Positions 17,110 to 25,114 of a stretch of 32,647 nucleotides of DNA are shown here, in pieces. The DNA is from Flavobacteriales bacterium UBA2426. Lineage in GTDB: Bacteria > Bacteroidota > Bacteroidia > Flavobacteriales_F > PHOS-HE28. Position 1 is the first letter of the stretch; every line of letters starts with the position of its first letter. Both the position numbers and the translations under genes were made by a program. The DNA is taken from NCBI GenBank assembly GCA_002342985.1, contig DDRC01000058.1, positions 519-33,165 on the forward strand, given 5' to 3'. The notes below the pieces were generated by a model. The model did no database searches and had not been told where the DNA came from. It saw only the letters and a program-made list of their open reading frames with translations.

Positions 17110-18098
17110 TCTCCGTCCTCCTTCCCTTCCGTAATGCAACGGCCACGCTCGATGCCGCCATCGCCAGCATCGCGCAGCAGACCTATTCCAATTGGAATCT
17201 GCTGCTGATCGACAACGCGAGCTCAGATGATAGCCCTGCGATCGCACAGCATTGGTCCGCGCGCAACCCGCGCATTCGCCTGCTGCATGAGCCCCGCCTC
17301 GGCATCGCCCACGCGCTGAACACCGGGCTGGCCCATGCCCAGGGCGCATACATCGCCCGCATGGATGCCGATGACATCAGCCATCCGGAGCGCCTCGCGA
17401 AGCAGGTAGCGTATCTCGAGGCGCATCCGGAGATCGGGGTGCTGGGCACGCGCACGGCCTTCGCCACCACCGTTCAGAAGAGCAGCGGCATGCGCTGGTT
17501 CGTGGATTGGCAGAACGCTATCCTGACGCCGAACGAGCACTATGTGAAGCGCTTCGTGGATGCGCCGCTCGCGCACCCCACGGTGATATTCCGCAGGGAG
17601 CTGGTGGGGCAGCACGGCGGCTATGATACCAGCCCGCTGCCCGAGGACCACGAGCTGTGGCTGCGCTGGATGGATGCCGGGGTGCGCTTCGCGAAGCTGC
17701 CCGAAGAGCTGCTTACCTGGAACGATCATGCCCACCGCCTCAGCCGCACGCATCCAAACTACAGCGTGGAGGCCTTCTTCACCACCAAAGCGAAATGGAT
17801 GGCGCGCTGGTTGAAGCGGAAGCTGAACGGCCGACCGGTGATCATCGCAGGAACCAGCAACCTGTGCCGCGACCGCGCCGCGATGCTGAAGGCGGAGGGC
17901 ATCGCCATCCAGGCCTTCACGGATGTGAAGCCCCGCGAGGTGGCGGGCCATGCCTTCATCCCGCACGATCGGCTCCCACCAGCGGGTGAGGCCCTCATCG
18001 TGTCGTTCATCAGCCAGCGGGGCACGGGCGATCGCATTGCCGCGTTCCTGGCCTCACGCGGATTGGCGGAGGGTGAGGACTTCATCCTCGCGGCCTAG
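17106..18098 (+). CDS. GT2-family glycosyltransferase with C-terminal nucleotide-binding-like domain
   Basis: A 330-residue cytoplasmic inverting glycosyltransferase. It begins ISVLLPFRNATATLDAAIAS, the standard GT-A start, and has LLIDNASSDDS, the DxD metal motif in ARMDADD, and an acceptor-site motif LPEDHELWLRW. From about residue 240 a second part (GRPVIIAGTSNLCRDRAAML ... GEALIVSFISQRGTGDRI ... GLAEGEDFILAA) resembles the small Rossmann-like tail found on a subset of GT2 enzymes. The start is a GTG overlapping the stop of the preceding T9SS cargo; no other start in the frame retains ISVLLPFRN at the N-terminus. Sugar donor and acceptor are unknown; cell-surface polysaccharide or protein glycosylation are both possible. 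Confidence 0.88.
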   Translation: MISVLLPFRNATATLDAAIASIAQQTYSNWNLLLIDNASSDDSPAIAQHWSARNPRIRLLHEPRLGIAHALNTGLAHAQGAYIARMDADDISHPERLAKQVAYLEAHPEIGVLGTRTAFATTVQKSSGMRWFVDWQNAILTPNEHYVKRFVDAPLAHPTVIFRRELVGQHGGYDTSPLPEDHELWLRWMDAGVRFAKLPEELLTWNDHAHRLSRTHPNYSVEAFFTTKAKWMARWLKRKLNGRPVIIAGTSNLCRDRAAMLKAEGIAIQAFTDVKPREVAGHAFIPHDRLPPAGEALIVSFISQRGTGDRIAAFLASRGLAEGEDFILAA

Positions 18099-18104
18099 GG
18101 CAGC

Positions 18105-18112
18105 TACCTTGG
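18105..18112 (+). promoter_or_regulatory. Putative -7 promoter box (TACCTTGG) before the aldehyde dehydrogenase
   Basis: TACCTTGG lies only four bases before the ATG at 18117. If it works as a -7 element the mRNA would be leaderless. The match is imperfect and the position extreme, so confidence is low. Confidence 0.3.
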
Positions 18113-18116
18113 CCGC

Positions 18117-19493
18117 ATGTCTTCGGTGCTGGATATTCCGGGCCAACTGCGAACCCACTTCGAAAGCGGCGCCACACGCCCCTACGCCGCGCGCCGCGAC
18201 GCGTTGAAGCGCCTGCGCAACAGCTTGCGGAAGCACGAAGAGGAGCTGCTGGCGGCCATGCACGCCGACATGCGCAAGCCGCGCTTCGAGGCCTACATGA
18301 GCGACATCGGCCTTGTGTATACGGCCATCGACCATGCCCTGAAGCACCTGAAGGACTGGATGCGGCCGCAGCGCGTGCCTTCGCCCCTGGCCATCCAGGT
18401 GGCCGAGAGCCATGTGCACCCTGAACCGCTCGGCGTGGTGCTGATCATCGCGCCGTGGAACTACCCGGTGCTGCTGCTGCTATCGCCGCTGGTGGGCGCC
18501 ATCGCCGCGGGGAATTGCGCATTGGTGAAGCCCAGCAACGAGACACCGCACACCGCCCTTGTGGTGGAACGACTCCTGGCCGATGCCCTGCCCGAGCAGG
18601 TGCGCGTGGTGCAGGGTCCGGGGCGCGAGGTGGGCCCGCGGCTCATCCAGCCCTTCCGATTCGACCACATCTTCTTCACGGGCAGTCCGGCCGTGGGGCG
18701 CGAGATCATGGCGCTGGCGGCGCCGCACCTGACGCCCGTGACGCTGGAGCTGGGTGGCAAGAGCCCCGCCATCGTGGACCGCACCGCCGATCTCCGCACC
18801 GCCGCGAAGCGCATCGCGTGGAGCAAGTACTTCAACGCGGGGCAGACCTGCATCGCCACGGACCACGCGCTGGTGCACGCCTCAGTGATGGATGAGTTCC
18901 TGGACCGCTTCGCGCGCTTCGTGAAGAAGGCCTACGGCGCTGATCCGCAGCAGAGCCCCGACTATGCCCGCCTGGTGAATGATCGCCGCTTCGAGACGGT
19001 GAGCGCATACCTCACGCAGGGCGAGCGCTTCATGGGCGGCGCCACGGACAAGGACGAACGCTACATCGCGCCAACGGTGCTCACGAACGTCTCACTGGAT
19101 AGCGCCGTCATGCGCGAGGAAATCTTCGGCCCGGTGCTGCCGGTGGTCCCGTGGACCGAACCGGAGGAGGTGCTGTCCGTGGTGCGCCGCAACCCCTTCC
19201 CCCTGGCCACCTACATCTTCAGCAGCAACCGCGCCTCTCAGCGCTTCTTCCAGGAGCGCATCGCCTTCGGCGGCGGCTGCATCAACCACTGCTTCCTGCA
19301 GTTCGGACCGGAGGAGCTGCCCTTCGGCGGCGTGGGCTACAGCGGCATGGGGCGCTACCATGGCCGGAACTCCTTTGAGCTGTTCAGCAACCGCAAGGGC
19401 ATGGTCCGGGCCAGCACGGCCATCGACCACGGCCTTCAGGAGCCGCCGTACGCAAGCCTCAAGGAGAGGATCATGAGGCTGCTGCTGCGCTGA
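18117..19493 (+). CDS. NAD(P)-dependent aldehyde dehydrogenase (ALDH3-like)
   Basis: Oxidises aldehydes to carboxylic acids. The 458-residue protein is of the short class typical of ALDH3/fatty-aldehyde types. Visible motifs are APWNYPVLLLLSPLVGAIAAGNC (cofactor-binding start at about 112), FTGSPAVGR, catalytic Glu211 (LELGGKSP), catalytic Cys245 (NAGQTCIATDHALV), and REEIFGPVLPVV. The C-terminal hydrophobic-basic helix ERIMRLLLR resembles that of membrane-associated fatty aldehyde dehydrogenases. The substrate is not determined by the sequence; long-chain or general aldehyde detoxification are reasonable guesses. It lies 18 bases after the glycosyltransferase on the same strand, but nothing links their functions. 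Confidence 0.94.
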   Translation: MSSVLDIPGQLRTHFESGATRPYAARRDALKRLRNSLRKHEEELLAAMHADMRKPRFEAYMSDIGLVYTAIDHALKHLKDWMRPQRVPSPLAIQVAESHVHPEPLGVVLIIAPWNYPVLLLLSPLVGAIAAGNCALVKPSNETPHTALVVERLLADALPEQVRVVQGPGREVGPRLIQPFRFDHIFFTGSPAVGREIMALAAPHLTPVTLELGGKSPAIVDRTADLRTAAKRIAWSKYFNAGQTCIATDHALVHASVMDEFLDRFARFVKKAYGADPQQSPDYARLVNDRRFETVSAYLTQGERFMGGATDKDERYIAPTVLTNVSLDSAVMREEIFGPVLPVVPWTEPEEVLSVVRRNPFPLATYIFSSNRASQRFFQERIAFGGGCINHCFLQFGPEELPFGGVGYSGMGRYHGRNSFELFSNRKGMVRASTAIDHGLQEPPYASLKERIMRLLLR

Positions 19494-19559
19494 GCTAGGT
19501 GACCTTGCTCACATTCCGGGAGCCGGGCATTCACCTGCTTTGCCTGAAGACCTGCTCTC

Positions 19560-21146
19560 ATGCGCCGACTGCTACCCTTCCTCGCATTCATTCCGTTCAG
19601 CCTCAACGCCCAGGACCTGGGCGATCGCACCATCGTGCTTCAGGAGGTCACCATCCCCGACATGCCCGGCATCCAGTCCTTCGCTTGGGGCCAGCATGAG
19701 GGCGAATGGCTGCTGATCGGCGGCCGCACCGATGGCCTTCACCGTCGCCAGCCCTTCGCTGCCTTCCTCGCCGCGGATAACAACACCAGCGCCTACGTGG
19801 TGAACCCGCAGACGCAGCAGGTCTGGAGCGCCTCGCTCAGCACGCTGCCCACGGCCGTGTACATGCAGCTGCAGAGCACCAACCTGGAGCACCAGCAGAT
19901 CGGCAGCACGCTCTACATCATCGGCGGTTATGGCTACTCCACCATTGCCGCTGACCACATCACGCATCCGCGCCTCACCGCCGTCGATGTGCCCGGCATC
20001 ATCACGGCCATCAAGAACGCGCAGCCCGTGGCCCCGCACGTGCGCTCCATCGTGGACAACCGCATGGAGGTGACCGGCGGCTACCTCGGCATCCTCAACG
20101 GCACCTTCCTGCTCGTGGGCGGGCAGCGCTTCGTGGGCCGATACAATCCGCAGGGCCCCAACTTCGGTCCTGGCTTCATCCAGCAGTACACCAACGCCAT
20201 CCGCCGCTTCACCATCGAGGATGATGGCACCAACCTCGCGATCGCCAACTATGCGGAGACGGTGGATACGGTGAACCTGCACCGGCGCGATTACAACCTG
20301 GTGGCGCAGGTGTTCCCCGATGGCAGCCAGGGCTACACGGCCTTCAGCGGCGTGTTCCAGTACGGCGCCAACCTGCCGTGGCTCAACACGGTGGATGTGA
20401 GCGCCTCCGGCTACACCGTGGTGCCCGGCTTCGAGCAGCTGCTGAACCAGTACCACACGGCGCACCTGGCCGCCTATGCCACGGCCGATAACCGCATGAG
20501 CAGCGTCTTCTTCGGCGGCATCGGGCGCTACTACTTCGATGCGAACGGCCAGCTCATCGACGACACCAACGTGCCCTTCGTGAACACCATCAGCCGGGTG
20601 GAACGATTCGCCGATGGCACGATGGAGGAGATGGCCATCGGGGAGATGCCGGCGCTGCTCGGCTCCGGGGCGGAATTCATCATTGATCCCTCTGTGCCTG
20701 CGATCGGTGACAACATCATCGACCTGGATGCGCTGGCAGGCGATACCATTCTCGCAGGGCACATCGTGGGAGGCATCCAGAGCACGGCCCGCAACATCTT
20801 CTTCATCAACGACGGCACGCAGAGCGACGCCACCGCCCGCGTGTTCCGGGTGCTGCTGGTGAGCGATAACACCACCGGGGTGCATGGATCCGATGCTCCG
20901 CGCACCGCGCTGCAGGTCTCAGCCAGCGGCGGTGATCTCTTCATCACCATCGACCTGGCCAACACGGCCATGGCCGATGTGGACCTGCTGGACACGAACG
21001 GCCGCTTGGTGCGCACCCTGCTGCACGCCCGTATGGCAGCTGGTCCTCAGCGCATGCGCGCTGACGCCCTCGACCTGGCCCCAGGCGCCTACCTCGTCAG
21101 GCTGCGCACCGCGGACCAGATCGAGACCGTGCGCTTCGTGCGCTGA
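19560..21146 (+). CDS. Secreted Kelch-like protein with T9SS sorting domain
   Basis: A 528-residue exported protein. The signal peptide is short (RRLLPFLAFIPFSLNA) with the cut before Gln18. The middle has glycine-pair strands that suggest a Kelch-type propeller (GEWLLIGGRTDGLH, STLYIIGGYGYST, GTFLLVGGQRFVG, VFFGGIGRYYF). The C-terminal 75 residues look like a T9SS sorting domain (ADVDLLDTNGRLVRTLL, LDLAPGAYLVRLRTAD, TVRFVR), though the usual PNP motif is replaced by a short linker. Proteins of this layout occur widely in Bacteroidota; I do not know a function. Its TGA abuts the convergent gene's stop with no gap. Confidence 0.85.
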   Translation: MRRLLPFLAFIPFSLNAQDLGDRTIVLQEVTIPDMPGIQSFAWGQHEGEWLLIGGRTDGLHRRQPFAAFLAADNNTSAYVVNPQTQQVWSASLSTLPTAVYMQLQSTNLEHQQIGSTLYIIGGYGYSTIAADHITHPRLTAVDVPGIITAIKNAQPVAPHVRSIVDNRMEVTGGYLGILNGTFLLVGGQRFVGRYNPQGPNFGPGFIQQYTNAIRRFTIEDDGTNLAIANYAETVDTVNLHRRDYNLVAQVFPDGSQGYTAFSGVFQYGANLPWLNTVDVSASGYTVVPGFEQLLNQYHTAHLAAYATADNRMSSVFFGGIGRYYFDANGQLIDDTNVPFVNTISRVERFADGTMEEMAIGEMPALLGSGAEFIIDPSVPAIGDNIIDLDALAGDTILAGHIVGGIQSTARNIFFINDGTQSDATARVFRVLLVSDNTTGVHGSDAPRTALQVSASGGDLFITIDLANTAMADVDLLDTNGRLVRTLLHARMAAGPQRMRADALDLAPGAYLVRLRTADQIETVRFVR

Positions 21147-21380
21147 TCATTCAAGCACCCGTTCGCCCCGCTTCGGACGGAGCGCATCGCGGATCAGCTT
21201 CAGGTGCGCCTCATCGCACTCGAGCGTGGCGGTCACGCGCACGGGCAGGGCGGTGATCCAATGCCGATGCCCGTGGATTCCCTGGCGCGCGCAGAATTCA
21301 TCCACGTGATGCAGGAAGTGCTCGGCGGTGGTCGATGCGTCGGGGCCGAAGAAGTCCCAATGGAAGCGCAGCAGGGCCAT
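21147..21380 (-). CDS. Conserved small protein of unknown function (77 aa)
   Basis: I believe short proteins with the pattern RFHWDFFGPDA..TAEHFLHHVDEF ... RDALRP are found as orphans in many Bacteroidota, but no function is known to me. Features are a hydrophobic-aromatic start (ALLRFHWDFFGPDA), several His residues (HFLHHV, GIHGHRHW), a predicted alpha-beta ferredoxin-like pattern and a basic end (RPKRGERVLE). There is no signal peptide, so it is probably cytoplasmic. The ATG at 21380 is chosen because upstream codons of the open frame read as the antisense of the divergent transporter. Stops of this gene and the neighbouring secreted protein touch at 21144-21149. Confidence 0.75.
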   Translation of the reverse strand: MALLRFHWDFFGPDASTTAEHFLHHVDEFCARQGIHGHRHWITALPVRVTATLECDEAHLKLIRDALRPKRGERVLE

Positions 21381-21408
21381 TGCGTTGAAGCGGCTACTTT
21401 GCGCAAAG

Positions 21409-22038
21409 GTGGACACGCTGATCTTCTTCCTCGCTGCCACGCTGGCCAGCTTCATCGGTTCGTTGCAGGCCGGGGTGGTGAACACCGCAGTGCTGGCGCA
21501 TACCGTGAAGTGGGGGCGGCACGCCGGCCGGCGCATGGCCGTGGGGGGCTCCATACCCGAGTTCATCTATGCGGGCATCGCCTTCCTCGCCGCTGGCTGG
21601 CTGGTCGAGGCCTTGGGCATCGGCGCCACAGGCATCACCTACGTGGTGGCGTCCATCCTGCTGCTGCTCGGCATCTACTTCGTCTTCATCTACCGCCCAA
21701 AGCCCGCCGAGCCGGGCGAGGACAAGCTCACCGGCGACCTGCGGCGCGGCGTGCTGCTGGGCCTGGCCAACCCGCAACTGCTGCTCTTCTGGTGCGGGGT
21801 GAAGCTCATGCTCGTCTCCTTCGGCATGACGAGCGACGCCTTCCGCGATCTGCTGGCCTTCGCGCTGGGGGCCTTCACAGGCGCCATCATCCTGCTCATG
21901 ATCCTGGTGCGCCTGGGCGTGAAGGCCCAGGAGAAGCTCTCGCCGAAGGGCCTGCGCGTGCTCTTCCGCAGCATCGGCGCGTTCTTGCTGGCCAGCGGAT
22001 GCTATGGCCTGATGCGTGCGGGGGGCTGGGTGCCGTGA
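21409..22038 (+). CDS. LysE-family transporter
   Basis: A 209-residue inner-membrane protein of the LysE/RhtB exporter superfamily, which export amino acids or related metabolites. About six hydrophobic segments are visible, with the family pattern GSLQAGVVNTAVLAHTVKWG near the N-terminus, GSIPEFIYAGIAF, and GVLLGLANPQLLLFWCGV in the middle. That last one corresponds to the conserved N-P helix of LysE proteins. Start choice: GTG at 21409 gives the expected short N-terminus before the first helix and leaves a 28-base gap to the divergent small gene. Upstream in-frame starts would overlap that gene. The substrate is unknown. Confidence 0.82.
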   Translation: MDTLIFFLAATLASFIGSLQAGVVNTAVLAHTVKWGRHAGRRMAVGGSIPEFIYAGIAFLAAGWLVEALGIGATGITYVVASILLLLGIYFVFIYRPKPAEPGEDKLTGDLRRGVLLGLANPQLLLFWCGVKLMLVSFGMTSDAFRDLLAFALGAFTGAIILLMILVRLGVKAQEKLSPKGLRVLFRSIGAFLLASGCYGLMRAGGWVP

Positions 22039-22042
22039 TGAA

Positions 22043-23041
22043 TCACGCGAGCCGCTCGCTCAGCAAGCGCATCTCCATCATCGGCGCCATCTTCTCGTAG
22101 AGCATGCGGTAGGTGGCCTCGATGATGGGCATGTCCACCTTCAGCTTCTCGTTGATGGCATGCACGCACTTCACGGCGTAGTAGCCCTCGGCCACCATGT
22201 TCATCTCCAGCTGCGCGGCGCGCACGCTGTAGCCCTTGCCCACCATGTTGCCGAATTCGCGGTTGCGGCTGAAGGTGCTGTAGGCCGTGACCAGCAGGTC
22301 GCCGAGGTAGGCCGGCTCGTTGATGTCGCGCGCGATGGGATGCACGGCGGCCACGAAGCGCTCGATCTCCTGGATGGCGCGGCTCACGAGCACCGCGCGG
22401 AAGTTGTCGCCATAGCCCAGGCCAACGCTGATGCCCGCGCAGACCGCGATCACGTTCTTCAGGATGGCCGCGTACTCGGTGCCGTAGATATCGTCACTCA
22501 GCGTGGTCTTCATGAACCGGCCGTTGAGCGCATCGCCCATGGCCTTGGCCTTTACCGCATCCTGGCAGGCAATGGTGAGGTAACTGAGGCGCTCCATGGC
22601 CACCTCCTCGGCGTGGCAGGGGCCGCAGATCACGCCGAAATCCTGCTCGGTCACGCCCCAGTGCTGGAAGAGGTACTCGCCAACGATCTGGTTGGTCTCG
22701 GGCACGATGCCCTTCACCGCGCTGAAGAGCATCTTGCCTTTCAGCTCGGCGGGGTCCAGCTGCTCCAGGGTGGCCTTCAGGAAGGCGCTGGGCACGGCAA
22801 TGACCAGCACCTCGGCATCGCGCACCACGGCATGGATGTCGTCACTCATAGCGAGACGGCCCGTGTCGAGCTGCGCGGCGCTGATGTAGTCCGGATTGTG
22901 GCCGTACTTGCCGATGTGCGCGATGGTGTCGGCGCGGCGGACCCACCAACCCACCCGGGCGGCATTGGTGCTCAGGAGCTTCACCAGGGCGGTGCCCCAG
23001 CTGCCGGCGCCGATCACGGCGATGCGTTGCGCGTTGCTCAT
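22043..23041 (-). CDS. gpsA: NAD(P)H-dependent glycerol-3-phosphate dehydrogenase
   Basis: Reduces dihydroxyacetone phosphate to sn-glycerol 3-phosphate for phospholipid synthesis in the cytoplasm. The 332-residue protein starts with the dinucleotide-binding motif VIGAGSWGTAL (residues 9-19). It contains VIAVPSAFLK, the conserved SAVKGIVPET, ICGPCHAEEVA and the active-site Lys segment YAAILKNVIAVCAGI. GpsA usually shows SGPSFA at the GPCHAEE position; this GPCHAEE form is one I associate with Bacteroidota. The ATG at 23041 is set by the Rossmann spacing. It converges with the LysE gene with a four-base gap. Confidence 0.95.
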   Translation of the reverse strand: MSNAQRIAVIGAGSWGTALVKLLSTNAARVGWWVRRADTIAHIGKYGHNPDYISAAQLDTGRLAMSDDIHAVVRDAEVLVIAVPSAFLKATLEQLDPAELKGKMLFSAVKGIVPETNQIVGEYLFQHWGVTEQDFGVICGPCHAEEVAMERLSYLTIACQDAVKAKAMGDALNGRFMKTTLSDDIYGTEYAAILKNVIAVCAGISVGLGYGDNFRAVLVSRAIQEIERFVAAVHPIARDINEPAYLGDLLVTAYSTFSRNREFGNMVGKGYSVRAAQLEMNMVAEGYYAVKCVHAINEKLKVDMPIIEATYRMLYEKMAPMMEMRLLSERLA

Positions 23042-23133
23042 CGAGGGCGAATATCGCGGTTGAACGGGAGCCCCGGGGGGCGTCATCCTGGCCCGAGCGT
23101 CTGATGCCCGGCATGGCACATGCCGCCTGCCGC

Positions 23134-24804
23134 TCAGAAGGTCACTTCCGCCTCCACCTCCTCATTGCCGCGCAGCACCCGCACTTTCGCCTTGTCGCCT
23201 TTATTGAACTGCGCCAGCGCCTTCATGTAGCCCATCATGTCGTTCACCTCCACGGCGCCGACCCTCAGCACGATATCGCCGGCCTTCAGCCCGGCATTCG
23301 CGGCCGGTTTGCCGTCGGTGGTGCCGTCGATGCGCATGCCCTTGCCGTCGTAGAGATAATCGGGTACGACAACCAGCGTCACCTTGAAGCGTGGCGTGTT
23401 CTCTGTGTTCACCTCTTCGGTCTTGGTGAAGGCAAGCTTGCCGTCATCGCCGAGCGTGGCGATCAGGCTCTCGATGTAGCGCGTGATGCGCAGCATCCCT
23501 TCATAGTTGATCTTCTCCTCATCGTCGCTGGGCTTGTGATAGTCGGCGTGCGTGCCGGTGAAGAAATGGATGGCGGGGATGCCCTGCAGGTAGAAGCTGG
23601 TATGGTCGCTGGGGCCGATGCCGCTCGTGGTGGTCTTCACCTTCAGGTCGCCGACGAGGATGCGCTCCGCCTCGGCCCATGCTGGCGAGGTGCCCACGCC
23701 ATTGACGCCGATGGTGCCGGTGCTGTCCAGGCGGCCTACCATGTCGAGGTTGATCATGTAATTGAGCTCACCGATCGGCACCGTGGGGTTCTTCGTCCAG
23801 TAGTTCGAGCCATACAGGCCCTTCTCCTCGCCGCTGAAGGCGATGAACAGGTAGTCGTTGGCCCGGGCCTGGTCCATCTCGGCAAGGTCGCGCGCCAGCT
23901 GCAGCATCACGGCGATTCCGCTCGCATTGTCATCGGCTCCGTTGTGGATGGCGCGCTCGCCGCGGTGCAGCGAGCCCTCATCCCCCCAGCCCAGGTGGTC
24001 GAGGTGGGCGCCGATCACCACCACGTTGGGCGCGCCATTGTCGATCATGCCCACCACATTGTAGGCTGTACGCTCCTCACGCACGATGTCCACGTTCACC
24101 GCGCACGGATTGTTGTCGAGCACCATCTCCGCATACAGATCGCCCTTCAGGAAGATGACCGGGATGCCCAAGGGCTTGATCTTGGCCGAGAGCTTAGGCT
24201 CCGGGGAGGGTGCCGTAGGGTCGTCGTTGTAGAAGAGCACCGCAGCAGCCCCGCGTTCGGCGGCCTTCTGCGCCCTCGCCTGCAGGTCGTGGTGGGCGAG
24301 GTACTTGCTATGCGGGTGTATGCCATCGGGGGAGCTGACGCTGAAGGCGACTATCCTGTCCTTCAGGCTCAGGGAGTCCGGGTAATCGGCGTAGTTGAGC
24401 TCGGGCGCGACGATGCCGTAGCCGAGCTTGAGCACCTTGCCCCTCGCAGGGCCCGAGCCCGAGCAGGCGAGCGGATGCCACTCCTCCTCGGCCAGGGGCT
24501 TCTTGCGGCCGATCTGCAATGTATTGCCGGCTCCCAACCGGGGTTCCGCCTGGAAGGTGAAGGGCTGCAGGTAGCCGGCGTCAGCTCCATAGGGCATCAG
24601 GCCCACGTTGCCGAATTTGGCGGCGATGTAATCCACGGCGAGCCGCTCTCCGGGCGTGCCGGCTTCCCGCCCCTCGAGGAGGTCGCTCGCCAGGTACTTC
24701 ACGTCATACCGCATCTGGTCAAGCGCATCCGCATCAGGCATGGTCTGTGCATGGATGGGCAGCGTACCGACCAGCAATGCAGAGAGGGCTACGAGGGTCT
24801 TCAT
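23134..24804 (-). CDS. Exported M28 zinc peptidase with C-terminal PDZ domain
   Basis: A 556-residue secreted aminopeptidase-like protein. The signal peptide ends IHA at residue 19, before Gln20. The zinc-site signatures of M28 enzymes are all visible: GAHLDHLGW, NGADDNASG, SGEEKGLYGS, LDMVGRL, and a His in THADYHKPSDDEE. Before them, roughly residues 100-240, lies a protease-associated-like insertion (AAERGAAAVLFYNDD). The last 100 residues form a PDZ domain (VVVPDYLYDGKGMRID, AANAGLKAGDIVLRVG, KAKVRVLRGNEEVEAEVTF). The M28-PA-PDZ layout is typical of Bacteroidota periplasmic or surface peptidases that feed on peptides. No T9SS domain is present, so a periplasmic location is likely. A TAATTTCG box six bases before the ATG may be its promoter. 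Confidence 0.93.
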   Translation of the reverse strand: MKTLVALSALLVGTLPIHAQTMPDADALDQMRYDVKYLASDLLEGREAGTPGERLAVDYIAAKFGNVGLMPYGADAGYLQPFTFQAEPRLGAGNTLQIGRKKPLAEEEWHPLACSGSGPARGKVLKLGYGIVAPELNYADYPDSLSLKDRIVAFSVSSPDGIHPHSKYLAHHDLQARAQKAAERGAAAVLFYNDDPTAPSPEPKLSAKIKPLGIPVIFLKGDLYAEMVLDNNPCAVNVDIVREERTAYNVVGMIDNGAPNVVVIGAHLDHLGWGDEGSLHRGERAIHNGADDNASGIAVMLQLARDLAEMDQARANDYLFIAFSGEEKGLYGSNYWTKNPTVPIGELNYMINLDMVGRLDSTGTIGVNGVGTSPAWAEAERILVGDLKVKTTTSGIGPSDHTSFYLQGIPAIHFFTGTHADYHKPSDDEEKINYEGMLRITRYIESLIATLGDDGKLAFTKTEEVNTENTPRFKVTLVVVPDYLYDGKGMRIDGTTDGKPAANAGLKAGDIVLRVGAVEVNDMMGYMKALAQFNKGDKAKVRVLRGNEEVEAEVTF

Positions 24805-24810
24805 GGCCCG

Positions 24811-24818
24811 CGAAATTA
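24811..24818 (-). promoter_or_regulatory. Putative -7 promoter box (TAATTTCG) for the M28-PDZ peptidase
   Basis: TAATTTCG on the minus strand ends six bases before the ATG at 24804. It shares the 64-base divergent gap with the box at 24825-24832. Confidence 0.45.
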
Positions 24819-24824
24819 CCCGCA

Positions 24825-24832
24825 TACCTTCG
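24825..24832 (+). promoter_or_regulatory. Putative -7 promoter box (TACCTTCG) for the DUF1232 gene
   Basis: TACCTTCG on the plus strand lies 36 bases before the ATG at 24869 and is identical to the box preceding cysS. Confidence 0.45.
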
Positions 24833-24868
24833 TTGGGCTGCCATGCGTTCGTCATCAGTACCAATGCC

Positions 24869-25114
24869 ATGAAGACCATCCTCGTTGCCATCGCAGGCCT
24901 GTTGGCCTTCTTCTACCTCATCAATCCGACGCTGGGCGTGTTCGAGTTCCTGCCGGACAACATCCCCTTGGTCGGCAATCTCGATGAGGCCACCGCCACC
25001 ATGGTGCTGCTGGGGGCCCTGCGCTACTTCGGGATGGACCTCACGCGGCTATTCAGCCGCCATCGTGCATTGGACCTGGGCACCGCCCAGGAGGAACGGC
25101 AGCCGAAGGCCTAG
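24869..25114 (+). CDS. DUF1232-type small membrane protein
   Basis: An 81-residue protein with one strong N-terminal membrane helix (MKTILVAIAGLLAFFYLI) and the DUF1232/YkvA signature DNIPLVGNLDEATATMVLLGA, followed by a basic cytoplasmic-looking tail. The function of this family is unknown. The ATG at 24869 is the first in frame that starts directly at the membrane helix; frame opening upstream is antisense to the peptidase gene. It ends in a CTAG whose two strands supply both its own TAG stop and that of the convergent oligopeptidase. Confidence 0.82.
   Translation: MKTILVAIAGLLAFFYLINPTLGVFEFLPDNIPLVGNLDEATATMVLLGALRYFGMDLTRLFSRHRALDLGTAQEERQPKA

Noticed and set aside
23104..24987. A long open frame on the plus strand antisense to the M28-PDZ peptidase gene
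   Set aside because: High GC with G/C third positions leaves antisense frames free of stops. The translation is rich in His, Ala, Val and Arg with no recognisable domain, while the minus strand encodes a clear peptidase. The same applies to long antisense frames over cysS (5093-6991), ptrB (25201-27351), hmgA (10237-11328) and trhO (9111-10319).
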